Of a DNA stretch of 64,000 nt, positions 29,351 through 42,790 are shown piece by piece. The translations under genes were made by a program, and so were the position numbers. The notes under the pieces are model-generated. The model ran no database searches. It was not told where the DNA came from and was given only the letters and a program-made list of their open reading frames with translations. Each line of letters opens with the position of its first letter. Within the stretch, counting starts at the first letter, position 1. The DNA comes from Nonomuraea cypriaca. Its GTDB lineage: Bacteria; Actinomycetota; Actinomycetes; Streptosporangiales; Streptosporangiaceae. The stretch is from positions 1 through 64,000 of the forward strand of contig NZ_JADOGI010000009.1 in assembly GCF_015645445.1 (NCBI RefSeq), written 5' to 3'.

Positions 29351-31567
29351 CAGTGTCTCGTCGTACGCCGGGTCGTCCCAGTAGGCGGCGTGCCAGCGCG
29401 TCTGCCCCAGCGGTTCGCCTGGCCCGGGTCGCGGGGGATCCCAGCAGAACCGGTCCACCGCATCGGTCGCGACCGGCCCGGCGGCGAGGGGATCGGCGTG
29501 CCGGAACACGGGCCCGCCGATGGGGTCGCTCAGCCGGTAGAGGTTGCACCAGGTGGCGCCCTCGCGTACGGCCGCCAGCCCGCGGGCGCCGAAGTAGGCG
29601 GGGAAGTAGGCGGCGTACAGGCGGCGCAGCGGCGACCCGTGGGTGAGCAGCCGGACGCGGCCCCGCAGCTCCGGTTCGAGCTGCGGCACCAGGGCGGCGG
29701 CGATGACGCTGCCCTGGCTGTGACCGGACAGGACGACCTGGTCTCCCTCGGCCGGGGCGAGCTCGCCGAAGCGGGCGACCATCTCGGGGATGACGCGTTC
29801 GGTGTAGCAGGGCGGCGACAGCGGGTGGATGGCCCGGGGCCAGAAGGTGGAGACGTCCCACAGGATCCCGATCGTCCTGCGCAGCCGGAGGTCGCTGTGG
29901 GTGCGGCGGCCGAGCAGGACCAGCCCCGCGACGGCCGCGATCATGGCCCAGCTACCTGTCGTGGCGAGCAGCCCGGTGAGCCCGTCGTCCGGCGCCGGCA
30001 CCCCGAACCGGTAGAACACGGTCACCCCGCCGAACCCGGCCACGCCGATGCCGGTGAGCACCGCCAGCACGAGACCTGCGCGGTCGGTGAGCGCGGCGAG
30101 CGCCCACTTGGCCGCGACCGCGGCGGCGTGCCGCTCCCCGTAGTGCGGCTCAAGCGCGGCCGCCAGCCGCCCCGCCTCGGCCCGCTGGATCAGGTAGAGG
30201 ACGAACGCGACGGCCAGCAGGCCCACGGCGATGATCGGGACCAGGGCGGCCGTCCACCAGACGGGGTCGTCGAGGAAGAGCTTGCGGCCGATCGGCTCGG
30301 CCTCGGCGGAGGTCCCCGGCTCGCCGAAGAACGTGGCGGTCCAGAACAGCACGCCGAGGGCGAGCACGTTCGCGCTGCCCGCGGCCACCATGAGCACGAA
30401 CCACGCGGCCACGCCGTGCATGGCCCGCCGCTCGATCGGGTCCCGCTCTCCCCTGGGCCGGTCCATGCGGGCGAGTACGCAGGTGGCGACCAGGATGAAC
30501 AGCCCCAGCACCAGCATGAGGACGAACTGGAACGCTCCAATGCCGACGCCGGGCAGTTGCCGCGCGGATCCCCCCGCGGGCATCCCGGCCAGGCCCGCCG
30601 CGAACGTGGCCACGAACACCAGCGGAGCGGCCACCCGCAGCACCTTGCACGCGAGCGTGAGCCAGCCGGGATCCCGCGTGCCGGAGTGCGGGTCCAGCCG
30701 CCTGGCGGTCGCCGGGAGCACCACCAGCACCGCCGCGGCGAGTTGCACGTAGGTGTTGGCCACGGTCAGGACGAACCCCTGCGGGCTGTGGGCGAAGGGC
30801 GCGGACACCGCCAGTCCGATGGACGCGATCGCGAAGCAGACGTGCACGACCCGCAGCCGCCACACCGGCGCGCCGCCGTGCCACAACCGCGGCCTGGCCA
30901 GCGGCGACCCGCCGCGCTCCGCACCATCGGGCGGGGTGGTGGGCGGGATGACCGTGCGCTCGTCCCTGCGCCAGGTGCGCCGCGCGATCCACCACAGCAG
31001 GACGACGAGAAGCAGCGGGACCAGCGCGGTGACGGCCAGCCGCTTCGACGGCTCCTCCCCCCACAGCACCCCCAGCCAGCGCACCCAGACGGGCGCCGTC
31101 TCGTGGGTGCAGGCCCGGCCCGCCGCGGTGCACTGCCAGCCGATGAGGTCGACGCCGGCCCGGGTGACGGCGCCGACGAGCGTCCCGGTGAGCAGCAGGG
31201 CGAAGAGCCGCTGCGCGGCCTCCACCACGTGCCGCAGCCGTCGGCCGCCGGCGGGCCTGGGCAGCATGAAGTACGACAGGTTGGCCAGGGCGAAGGGCAG
31301 CAGGAGCAACCACAGCGCGATCGTCCTGCCGCCGGAGGTGAGGCCGCCCCACGCGTACGCCTCCCGGTGCCGGATGCCAGGCACGTCGGCCTCCGCTCCC
31401 TCCGGCCGGCCGCCCGCCCACCAGCGCCGGTAGAACCCGGTGGTGCCGTCGCCCGCGACGAGCCTGGGGTCGGGGTGGTTGAGCATGCCCGCCGGAGACG
31501 CGCCGCTGGCTCCGTGCACGCGTAGCTCGGTCACACCTCCGCGGGTCTCGTCGATGAATCCGTCCAT
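29318..31567 (-). CDS. Polytopic membrane protein with C-terminal alpha/beta-hydrolase (lipase-like) domain
   Basis: A 749-residue protein. A short N-terminal cytoplasmic part (VTELRVHGASGASPAGML, itself resembling a hydrolase entry strand) is followed by about ten membrane helices (about residues 80-555), and then a soluble domain with the nucleophile elbow GHSQGS near residue 610, LTHGSPL and a late RWHAAYW histidine segment. The arrangement suggests an integral-membrane lipase/esterase acting on lipids or lipid-linked substrates. The last residues come from the 23-base repeats, which have probably replaced the original C-terminus. Start is ATG 31567. It is monocistronic and convergent with the P450. 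Confidence 0.75.
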   Translation of the reverse strand: MDGFIDETRGGVTELRVHGASGASPAGMLNHPDPRLVAGDGTTGFYRRWWAGGRPEGAEADVPGIRHREAYAWGGLTSGGRTIALWLLLLPFALANLSYFMLPRPAGGRRLRHVVEAAQRLFALLLTGTLVGAVTRAGVDLIGWQCTAAGRACTHETAPVWVRWLGVLWGEEPSKRLAVTALVPLLLVVLLWWIARRTWRRDERTVIPPTTPPDGAERGGSPLARPRLWHGGAPVWRLRVVHVCFAIASIGLAVSAPFAHSPQGFVLTVANTYVQLAAAVLVVLPATARRLDPHSGTRDPGWLTLACKVLRVAAPLVFVATFAAGLAGMPAGGSARQLPGVGIGAFQFVLMLVLGLFILVATCVLARMDRPRGERDPIERRAMHGVAAWFVLMVAAGSANVLALGVLFWTATFFGEPGTSAEAEPIGRKLFLDDPVWWTAALVPIIAVGLLAVAFVLYLIQRAEAGRLAAALEPHYGERHAAAVAAKWALAALTDRAGLVLAVLTGIGVAGFGGVTVFYRFGVPAPDDGLTGLLATTGSWAMIAAVAGLVLLGRRTHSDLRLRRTIGILWDVSTFWPRAIHPLSPPCYTERVIPEMVARFGELAPAEGDQVVLSGHSQGSVIAAALVPQLEPELRGRVRLLTHGSPLRRLYAAYFPAYFGARGLAAVREGATWCNLYRLSDPIGGPVFRHADPLAAGPVATDAVDRFCWDPPRPGPGEPLGQTRWHAAYWDDPAYDETLARLTTVKRTG

Positions 31568-31628
31568 GCGACCAGGATCGCGCCCGGACCACTGTCACGT
31601 ACAGTGACTGATCGGTTACTCAACAGTG

Positions 31629-32480
31629 TTACGACTTGGTGGCGCCCGCCGTGAGGCCGGTGACCAGGTGCCGCTGGACCAGCAGGAAGACGACGCCGGC
31701 GGGGATGGCGATGAGCACGGCCGAGGCGGTCATCAGCCCCCAGTCCGACCAGTGCTGGCCGATGAACTGCTGCAGCCCGGCCCCCAGGGTCCGCTGGTCG
31801 TCCCCGGTCATGAACACCGTGGCGTAGCCGACCTCGCCCCAGGCGGTCATGAAGCAGTAGAACGCGGTCACCGCGATCCCCGGCCTGGCCAGCGGCAGCA
31901 CCACCCGCCAGAACGTGCCGAACGGCGTCAGCCCGTCCACCATGCCGGCCTGGTCGATCTCGATCGGCACGGTGTCGAAGTAGCTCTTCATCATCCACGC
32001 GCAGAACGGCACCGCGATCGTCATGTACGCGATCACCAGGCCCGGGATCTGGTTCAGCAGACCGAGCCCGGCCATCAGGTTGTACAGCGGCACGATCAGG
32101 ATGGCCACCGGGAACATCTGGGTGATCAGCAGCAGCCACATCACGCTCCGGTGGCCGGGGAAGCGGAACCTGGAGACCGCGTAGCCGGTGGTGGCCGCCA
32201 GGAACACGCCCAGCACCATGGTCAGCCCGGCCGTCAGCACGCTGTTGAGCAGCCACTGCGGGAACGCGGTGGCGGTCAGGACGCGGGCGTAGTTGTCCAG
32301 CGACGACTCGTTGAACAGCTGCAGCTCGGCCGACAGCCAGCCGTCGCGCGGCTTGAGCGAGGTGAGGACCAGCCAGACCACCGGGAACAGGGAGATCGAC
32401 ACCGCGAGCAGCAGCCCGGCGTGCAGGCCGGTGGAGGCCAGCGGGCCGCGCTCGCCGCGCCGGCGAGGGGTCGGGGTCAC
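31629..32480 (-). CDS. Maltose/maltodextrin-type ABC transporter permease (MalG-like)
   Basis: A 283-residue carbohydrate (CUT1) permease with six helices and the coupling loop EIDQAGMVDGLTPFGTF, plus LSFPV-like N-terminal helix SISLFPVVWLVLTSL. The GTG start at 32478-32480 overlaps the stop of the partner permease by GTGA. With the next two genes it forms a sugar importer without its own ATPase; CUT1 systems of actinomycetes commonly share an MsiK-type ATPase encoded elsewhere. Confidence 0.92.
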   Translation of the reverse strand: MTPTPRRRGERGPLASTGLHAGLLLAVSISLFPVVWLVLTSLKPRDGWLSAELQLFNESSLDNYARVLTATAFPQWLLNSVLTAGLTMVLGVFLAATTGYAVSRFRFPGHRSVMWLLLITQMFPVAILIVPLYNLMAGLGLLNQIPGLVIAYMTIAVPFCAWMMKSYFDTVPIEIDQAGMVDGLTPFGTFWRVVLPLARPGIAVTAFYCFMTAWGEVGYATVFMTGDDQRTLGAGLQQFIGQHWSDWGLMTASAVLIAIPAGVVFLLVQRHLVTGLTAGATKS

Positions 32481-33472
32481 CAGGGGTCTCCTTGACTGCG
32501 CAGGGTACGGCGGTAGCCGATCGCGAGCACGACCAGCATGAGCAGGATGATCACACCCCAGGCGGCCGAGCCCGAGTAGTTGCGGATGCCGGAGAACGCC
32601 TCGCGGAAGGCGTAGGTGACCAGGATCTCGGTCTCGCTGCCCGGCCCGCCCCGGGTGACCAGGAAGATGATCGGGAACATGTTGAACGTCCAGATCGTGC
32701 CCAGCAGCAGCACCGTGCTGGACACCTGCCGCAGGCCCGGCAGCGTGATCGACAGGAAGCGCTGCCAGGGGCTCGCGCCGTCCACCTCGGCCGCCTCGTA
32801 CAGCTCGGCCGGGATGGACTGCAGGCCGCCCAGCAGCGCGACCATCATGAAAGGCACCCCGATCCACACGTTCACGACGATCACCGCGAGCTTCGCCGTG
32901 GTCGGATCGTCCAGCCAGCCGACCCCGCCGAGACCGGCCGTCCTCAGCAACGCGTTGATCACGCCGTAGTCGCTGTTGTAGAGGTAGCGCCAGATGAACG
33001 CGGCCACGAACGCCGGGACGGCCCAGGGCAGGATCAGCAGCACCCGGTAGACCGACCTGAAGCGGAACTCGCGGTTGAGCAGCACGGCCAGGCCCAGGCC
33101 GATCCCGTAGTGCGCCGCCACGCAGACGACCGTCCAGATCACGGTCCACAGCAGCTTGTCCCAGAACAGGGCGCTGGTCAGGATCTGAATGTAGTTGTCC
33201 AGGCCGACGAACTCATAGGTGGCGGGGACGACGTTCACGCCGATCGTCCTGCCGATGTTGCCCTCGGTCGCGTCCGTCAGCGAGAGATACACCCCGCGCG
33301 CCAGCGGCCAGCCGATCAGCACCAGCATCACGACGGCCACCGGCGCGATCATCGCCCAGGCGTACCAGTGCCTGGACAGCGCGCGCCGCCACCGCCCGGG
33401 ACGGTCGTGGCGGCGGCTCCGGCCGCGGGCGGACTCGCCCGCGGCCGTCATCCCTCCAGTGGAGACCGCCAC
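32477..33472 (-). CDS. Maltose/maltodextrin-type ABC transporter permease (MalF-like)
   Basis: A 331-residue CUT1 permease. A basic N-terminal tail precedes six helices; the coupling loop is ELYEAAEVDGASPWQRF, and WGVIILLMLVVLAIGY lies near the end. GTG 33472 is two codons after the stop of the binding-protein gene. An ATG at 33451 directly abuts a GGAGGG sequence that could equally serve a start near it, so the N-terminus is uncertain by seven residues. Confidence 0.92.
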   Translation of the reverse strand: MAVSTGGMTAAGESARGRSRRHDRPGRWRRALSRHWYAWAMIAPVAVVMLVLIGWPLARGVYLSLTDATEGNIGRTIGVNVVPATYEFVGLDNYIQILTSALFWDKLLWTVIWTVVCVAAHYGIGLGLAVLLNREFRFRSVYRVLLILPWAVPAFVAAFIWRYLYNSDYGVINALLRTAGLGGVGWLDDPTTAKLAVIVVNVWIGVPFMMVALLGGLQSIPAELYEAAEVDGASPWQRFLSITLPGLRQVSSTVLLLGTIWTFNMFPIIFLVTRGGPGSETEILVTYAFREAFSGIRNYSGSAAWGVIILLMLVVLAIGYRRTLRSQGDPW

Positions 33473-33475
33473 CGG

Positions 33476-34762
33476 TCAGCTCCAGCCCTTCATGATCCCG
33501 CGGTACTGCTCGTCGACCTTCTTGAGCATGTCCGCGGGCGCGGAGTCACCGCCGACGAGCGCCTGGTAACCCTCCAGCAGCGGCTGGAACAGCTGCCCGC
33601 CCTCGGGGATCCACGGGCGCGGCACGGCGGTGTCCATGATCGGCTTGAACACGGCGACGTCGGCGTTGCCCTGCACGTCGGGGTTCGCGTAGGCGGAGGT
33701 CCGCGTGGGCAGGAGGCTGATGTCCTTGGCGATCTTCGCCTGCGCCTCGGCCGTGGTCATGAACCTGACGAACTCGTACGCGGCCGGGATGTTCTTGGAT
33801 CCGGCGTAGATGGCGAGGTTCCAGCCGCCGGTGGGCGCCCCGGCCTTGACCGAGCCCGCCGGGACGGGGGCGATGCCCAGGTTGTCCTTGTCCTCGAACT
33901 CCTTGCCCTGGTAGATCTCCGACAGCGCCCACGGCCCGTTGTAGATCATCGCCGCCTCGCCCTCCTTGAGGGCCGTCATCGCGTTGGCGTAGCTCTCCGT
34001 CGTCGCGGGCTTGGGCGCCGCTCCCGAGCTGATCAGGTCGGCCACCGTCTCGACGGCCCGCACGTTGGCCGGGGAGTTCACCACGATCTTCTTGTTGGCG
34101 ACGTCCAGCAGGTCGCCGCCCTCGCCGTACATGAACGGCAGCAGGAAATAGGAGTCGACGTTCAACGCCAGGCCCTCCGCGCCGGTCTTGGCCTTCACGT
34201 CCAGCGCGGTCTGCTTCAACTCGGCGACCGTCTTGGGCGCCTCCTCGTGGCCGGCCTCCTTCAGCAACCGCTTGTTGTAGATCAACGCCAGGGTGTCGGT
34301 CACCTGTGGCACGGCGTAGGTCTTGCCGTCGTACTTGGTGCTGCTCAACGGGCCGGCCAGGAAGTCCGCCTCGTTGTCCACCGCCCGCGAGCCGTCCAGC
34401 GGCTGCAGATATCCCAGCGAGGCGAACTGCGGCGTCCACGCCACCTCGGAGCGGATCACGTCCGGCGCTCCGGCGCCGGCCTGCGCCGCCGTCTGGAACT
34501 GGTTCTGCGCCTGATCCGATGGCACGTTCACATATTTGACCTTGATCCCCGGATGGGCGGCCTCGAACTCCTTGATCAACGCCTGGAACGTCGGCCCCTC
34601 ACTGTCCGGCCGCGTCGTGTCCCACCACGTCACCTCACCCGTGATCTTCGACGGGTCGGACACGGAAGGGGCGGGGGCGGCGGTCTCGCCACCGCCGCCG
34701 CAGGCGGAGATCACCAGGGCGAGCGCCGCAACGACTGCTGCGGCAGGTAAGAGTCGTCGCAT
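33476..34762 (-). CDS. Maltodextrin-type ABC transporter substrate-binding lipoprotein (MalE-like)
   Basis: A 428-residue family 1 solute-binding protein with a lipobox (LVISAC) at the end of the signal sequence. EVTWWDTTRPDSEG follows near the start of the mature part, and the family's tail pattern (EYRGIMKGW-like, here EQYRGIMKGWS) is at the end. It is first in the sugar-transport operon, with an AGGAGAAGG site before ATG 34762. It is divergent from the amylopullulanase gene, so its ligand is probably a maltooligosaccharide released by that enzyme. Confidence 0.93.
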   Translation of the reverse strand: MRRLLPAAAVVAALALVISACGGGGETAAPAPSVSDPSKITGEVTWWDTTRPDSEGPTFQALIKEFEAAHPGIKVKYVNVPSDQAQNQFQTAAQAGAGAPDVIRSEVAWTPQFASLGYLQPLDGSRAVDNEADFLAGPLSSTKYDGKTYAVPQVTDTLALIYNKRLLKEAGHEEAPKTVAELKQTALDVKAKTGAEGLALNVDSYFLLPFMYGEGGDLLDVANKKIVVNSPANVRAVETVADLISSGAAPKPATTESYANAMTALKEGEAAMIYNGPWALSEIYQGKEFEDKDNLGIAPVPAGSVKAGAPTGGWNLAIYAGSKNIPAAYEFVRFMTTAEAQAKIAKDISLLPTRTSAYANPDVQGNADVAVFKPIMDTAVPRPWIPEGGQLFQPLLEGYQALVGGDSAPADMLKKVDEQYRGIMKGWS

Positions 34763-34844
34763 GTCCTTCTCCTCACAGCTCGGTCAGAGTACGCCGGACG
34801 TTACGCCGACGTGACGCCGACCGAAAGATGCCCACGGGAGGCTT

Positions 34845-34851
34845 CTGCAAG
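34845..34851 (-). promoter_or_regulatory. CTTGCAG heptamer upstream of the maltodextrin transporter operon
   Basis: On the minus strand 34851-34845 reads CTTGCAG, the heptamer described in front of Streptomyces alpha-amylase genes as part of the Reg1/MalR recognition sequence. A related TTGCAA lies at 35034-35039 before the amylopullulanase. A single copy is weak evidence; position in the divergent region of a maltodextrin locus is what makes it notable. Confidence 0.4.
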
Positions 34852-35010
34852 TTGTTACATTGATCCGCGTTCGTGGCGGTCCACCGGCGACGAGCATCGC
34901 TTCCCGCCGTTTTCGCAGGTCATTCGCTGGTACGCGTGGACGTTTCCGACATTGTGCACCCCCGCCGCCCACGCGTCTGCTGGCGGACCGGCCAGGAAGC
35001 GGTATATGCC

Positions 35011-35062
35011 CTTTCAGAAATTTCCAGAAAGGATTGCAAAGATCTGGCTGGGTGAGTAACTT
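35011..35062 (+). promoter_or_regulatory. Near-palindromic operator candidate and promoter of the amylopullulanase gene
   Basis: CTTTCAGAAATTTC (35011-35024) continued by CAGAAAG (35025-35031) is an almost perfect 21-base dyad centred on AAATTT. Directly after it TTGCAA (35034-35039) and TAACTT (35057-35062) are spaced by 17 bases like a sigma-70-type promoter. A repressor bound to the dyad would block the -35 box. The rest of the 340-base divergent interval (34763-35102) shows no gene. Confidence 0.5.
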
Positions 35063-35102
35063 CCGGGCAACACCCTCGAAATCGTGACATATGGAGGCCG
35101 TG

Positions 35103-40913
<5,811 letters not shown>

Positions 40914-40931
<18 letters not shown>

Positions 40932-41010
40932 CCCTCTTCGTCACGTCCCAGCCGTTGGACGGATGTCGTGGGCGCGTTGGCCGGATGTCTGGGGGCGCGT
41001 TGGCCCGCCA
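40914..41010. repeat. Duplications at the 3' end of the amylopullulanase gene
   Basis: TTCGTCACGTCCTAGCC (40918-40934, containing the TAG stop) is repeated 20 bases later as TTCGTCACGTCCCAGCC. Immediately after, CGTTGGACGGATGTC and CGTTGGCCGGATGTC recur about 22 bases apart, followed by a third CGTTGGCCCG. The first duplication carries the stop codon itself. Confidence 0.7.
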
Positions 41011-41190
41011 TCCCTTGGCGGGGTCCGCGCGGGGGTCCGCCGTCTCGTGGGGGCCCTCCGGCGCATGTTACGGGTGCCCGATAGCGGGCAGCATCACCAT
41101 GTTCGTGTCGAAGACGGCCCATCACTGGCGTCGGGGCGCACGACGGCGCAGACTGGGTAGACGGCGATCGCGTGGAGCAGTGGAGCACCC

Positions 41191-41856
41191 GTGGACAATC
41201 ACCTTGATCACATGCCGGTCCTGTCCCGCGGCAGGCATCGCAACCCGAAACGCGGTGCCTGCTTCATGGAGCTGGCCTCCTACCTGGCCGGCGAGCGGTG
41301 GAGCGACCATCCGGCCTGCACGCATCCGTTGCTGGCCGCACTGGCCCGGCTCGTCAACGACAACACCAGTGACGAGAGCCGCGCCAAGCTGGTCCGGCTC
41401 GTCCCCTCCATCATCGGCCTGGCCAGCGACGACCTGCGGGTGGACGCGCGGATCGCGCTGCGCTGCGCCACCACGGCGCTGCCGGTGGCCGCCGCCGAAC
41501 GCCAGCTCGCGCTGGCGGTGTCGGTGCTGGCGGCCGAGGAGATGCTGGCCCGCCTGGACGGGGCACCGTCAGGACGGCTGAGCGAGCAGAGCCGGCGCGC
41601 GATGGCGGAGGTGCCGCACGCGACCGAGCAGGCCAGGCGCTTCAGCCGCGCGGCCCGGATCACGGACAAGGGCTTCCGCCGGTACGCGGCGCCGAACGCG
41701 GTGCAGCTGTCGGTGGTGGGCATCGTACAGGCGTGCATCCCGGACCCGGACGCGCTGCTGCGCACGCTCCTGGAAGAGGCGATCGCCGACACCACCGCCC
41801 TGATCGACGTCCCGCAGACAGACACGCCCGCGGTCACCACCCCGATCCACGCCTGA
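41191..41856 (+). CDS. Conserved actinobacterial hypothetical protein, 221 residues
   Basis: GTG start with GGAGCACCC upstream. The N-terminal block SRGRHRNPKRGACFMELASY is basic and contains a cysteine. The rest is mostly helical with many Ala/Leu/Arg residues (ARLVNDNTSDESRAKLVRLV, RIALRCATTALPVAAAERQL). No enzyme motif or membrane segment is visible. It looks like a family of actinobacterial proteins without assigned function. It has no operon partner: the upstream gene ends 260 bases away and the downstream one is convergent. Confidence 0.7.
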   Translation: MDNHLDHMPVLSRGRHRNPKRGACFMELASYLAGERWSDHPACTHPLLAALARLVNDNTSDESRAKLVRLVPSIIGLASDDLRVDARIALRCATTALPVAAAERQLALAVSVLAAEEMLARLDGAPSGRLSEQSRRAMAEVPHATEQARRFSRAARITDKGFRRYAAPNAVQLSVVGIVQACIPDPDALLRTLLEEAIADTTALIDVPQTDTPAVTTPIHA

Positions 41857-41970
41857 CCCGCCCACCGTCCCCCGCGCCGCTCCCACCGAGCTCCACGGGG
41901 TGAAGCGGCTCGTACGCTCGCCTGCCGGCTGGAGCGAACTCTCGCCCAGCCCAACAACCGGGTTCGGGTT

Positions 41971-42294
41971 TCACGCGGCGTGCGGGGTGAAAGTCACGCG
42001 GGAGTCACCCTCGTCGATGGCTACGTTCAACACACCGTCCAGGGCCTTCGCCAGGCGCCGTAGCAGCGGGAGCGTAGGCACGGTGTCTCCGCCCTCCATC
42101 CGGGAGACCTGAGGCTGTGTCATCCCGGCCCGCTCGGCCAACTCGGCCTGGGACAGGCCAAGCTCGATCCGGCGGTTGTAGACCGCCTGCCCGAGATCGC
42201 CGGCCAACCGCGCGTCGACGTACTCCTGGTCGTACTCCACCGACTCACCGGCAAGCTGCCGGGTTCGGCGCGTCTTCCACGTGCTGTGGTTCAT
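41971..42294 (-). CDS. XRE-family antitoxin (HigA-like)
   Basis: A 107-residue DNA-binding protein with a helix-turn-helix of the Cro/CI type (IELGLSQAELAERAGMTQPQ, VSRMEGGDTVPTLPLLRRLA) at about residues 42-90. Such proteins neutralise a RelE/HigB-type RNase and repress their own operon. The ATG overlaps the stop of the upstream toxin-like frame by one base (TGATG), the toxin-first order of higBA loci. The toxin frame appears damaged, so this antitoxin may be an orphan. Confidence 0.85.
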   Translation of the reverse strand: MNHSTWKTRRTRQLAGESVEYDQEYVDARLAGDLGQAVYNRRIELGLSQAELAERAGMTQPQVSRMEGGDTVPTLPLLRRLAKALDGVLNVAIDEGDSRVTFTPHAA

Positions 42295-42470
42295 CAGTTC
42301 TCCTTGCGCCGACCGTAGGTGTGCTGAGCATGGCCGTGCCCGGCCTCGCAGACCTTCTGTGTCTGCTGGGCACGCTCTACTTCCGACGCTTCACGCATCT
42401 TCGTCTTACGGAACACCGTCAGCAGAACGATCCGCCGCCCGGGCGCGGTGCGGGCAGCATGCTCGGAGAC
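42294..42470 (-). pseudogene. RelE/ParE-type toxin, only the C-terminal part recognisable
   Basis: The last 50-55 codons read APGRRIVLLTVFRKTKMREA and SEVERAQQTQKVCEAGHGHA, the well-conserved C-terminal half of a RelE/HigB-like toxin that is found before XRE antitoxins. The open frame continues upstream to 42677, but residues before APGRR show none of the expected ParE-like N-terminal pattern in any of the three frames. The toxin is therefore probably truncated or internally deleted. Some activity cannot be excluded. Confidence 0.6.
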
Positions 42471-42790
42471 CTGGTCAAGGCGGTCCTGGAGCGGGCGCTG
42501 GAGGCCGCCGGATCGAGCGTCCGGCCTCGCTGCCCGGAGCCGGGATATTCGTCTGCGTTCGCTCCGGAGACCCGCGACACGGACCTGGCCGAGGCCGAAG
42601 GTAAACCGGTCATCTGCCCCGGTGCAGTCATCTGGCCGATTACCGCCCCGGGTTCCCGGAACGCCCAGCCGCGCCACCTGTTCCCCAAAACGGGAGCCGC
42701 GCCGGGGAGCCAGCCGCTAAAGAGCCGAGGGTCGTGGCGGGGAGGGGCTCGGCAGCGTCCTCCCCACCACGAGCGCCCGGTCGTGGGTGT
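42471..42790. other. Interval without an intact gene upstream of the toxin remnant
   Basis: About 320 bases. Minus-strand frames are open by chance in this GC-rich sequence but match nothing recognisable; it probably contains the degraded 5' part of the toxin gene and the promoter of the toxin-antitoxin pair. It ends at the stop of the phosphoesterase/beta-propeller gene. Confidence 0.4.
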
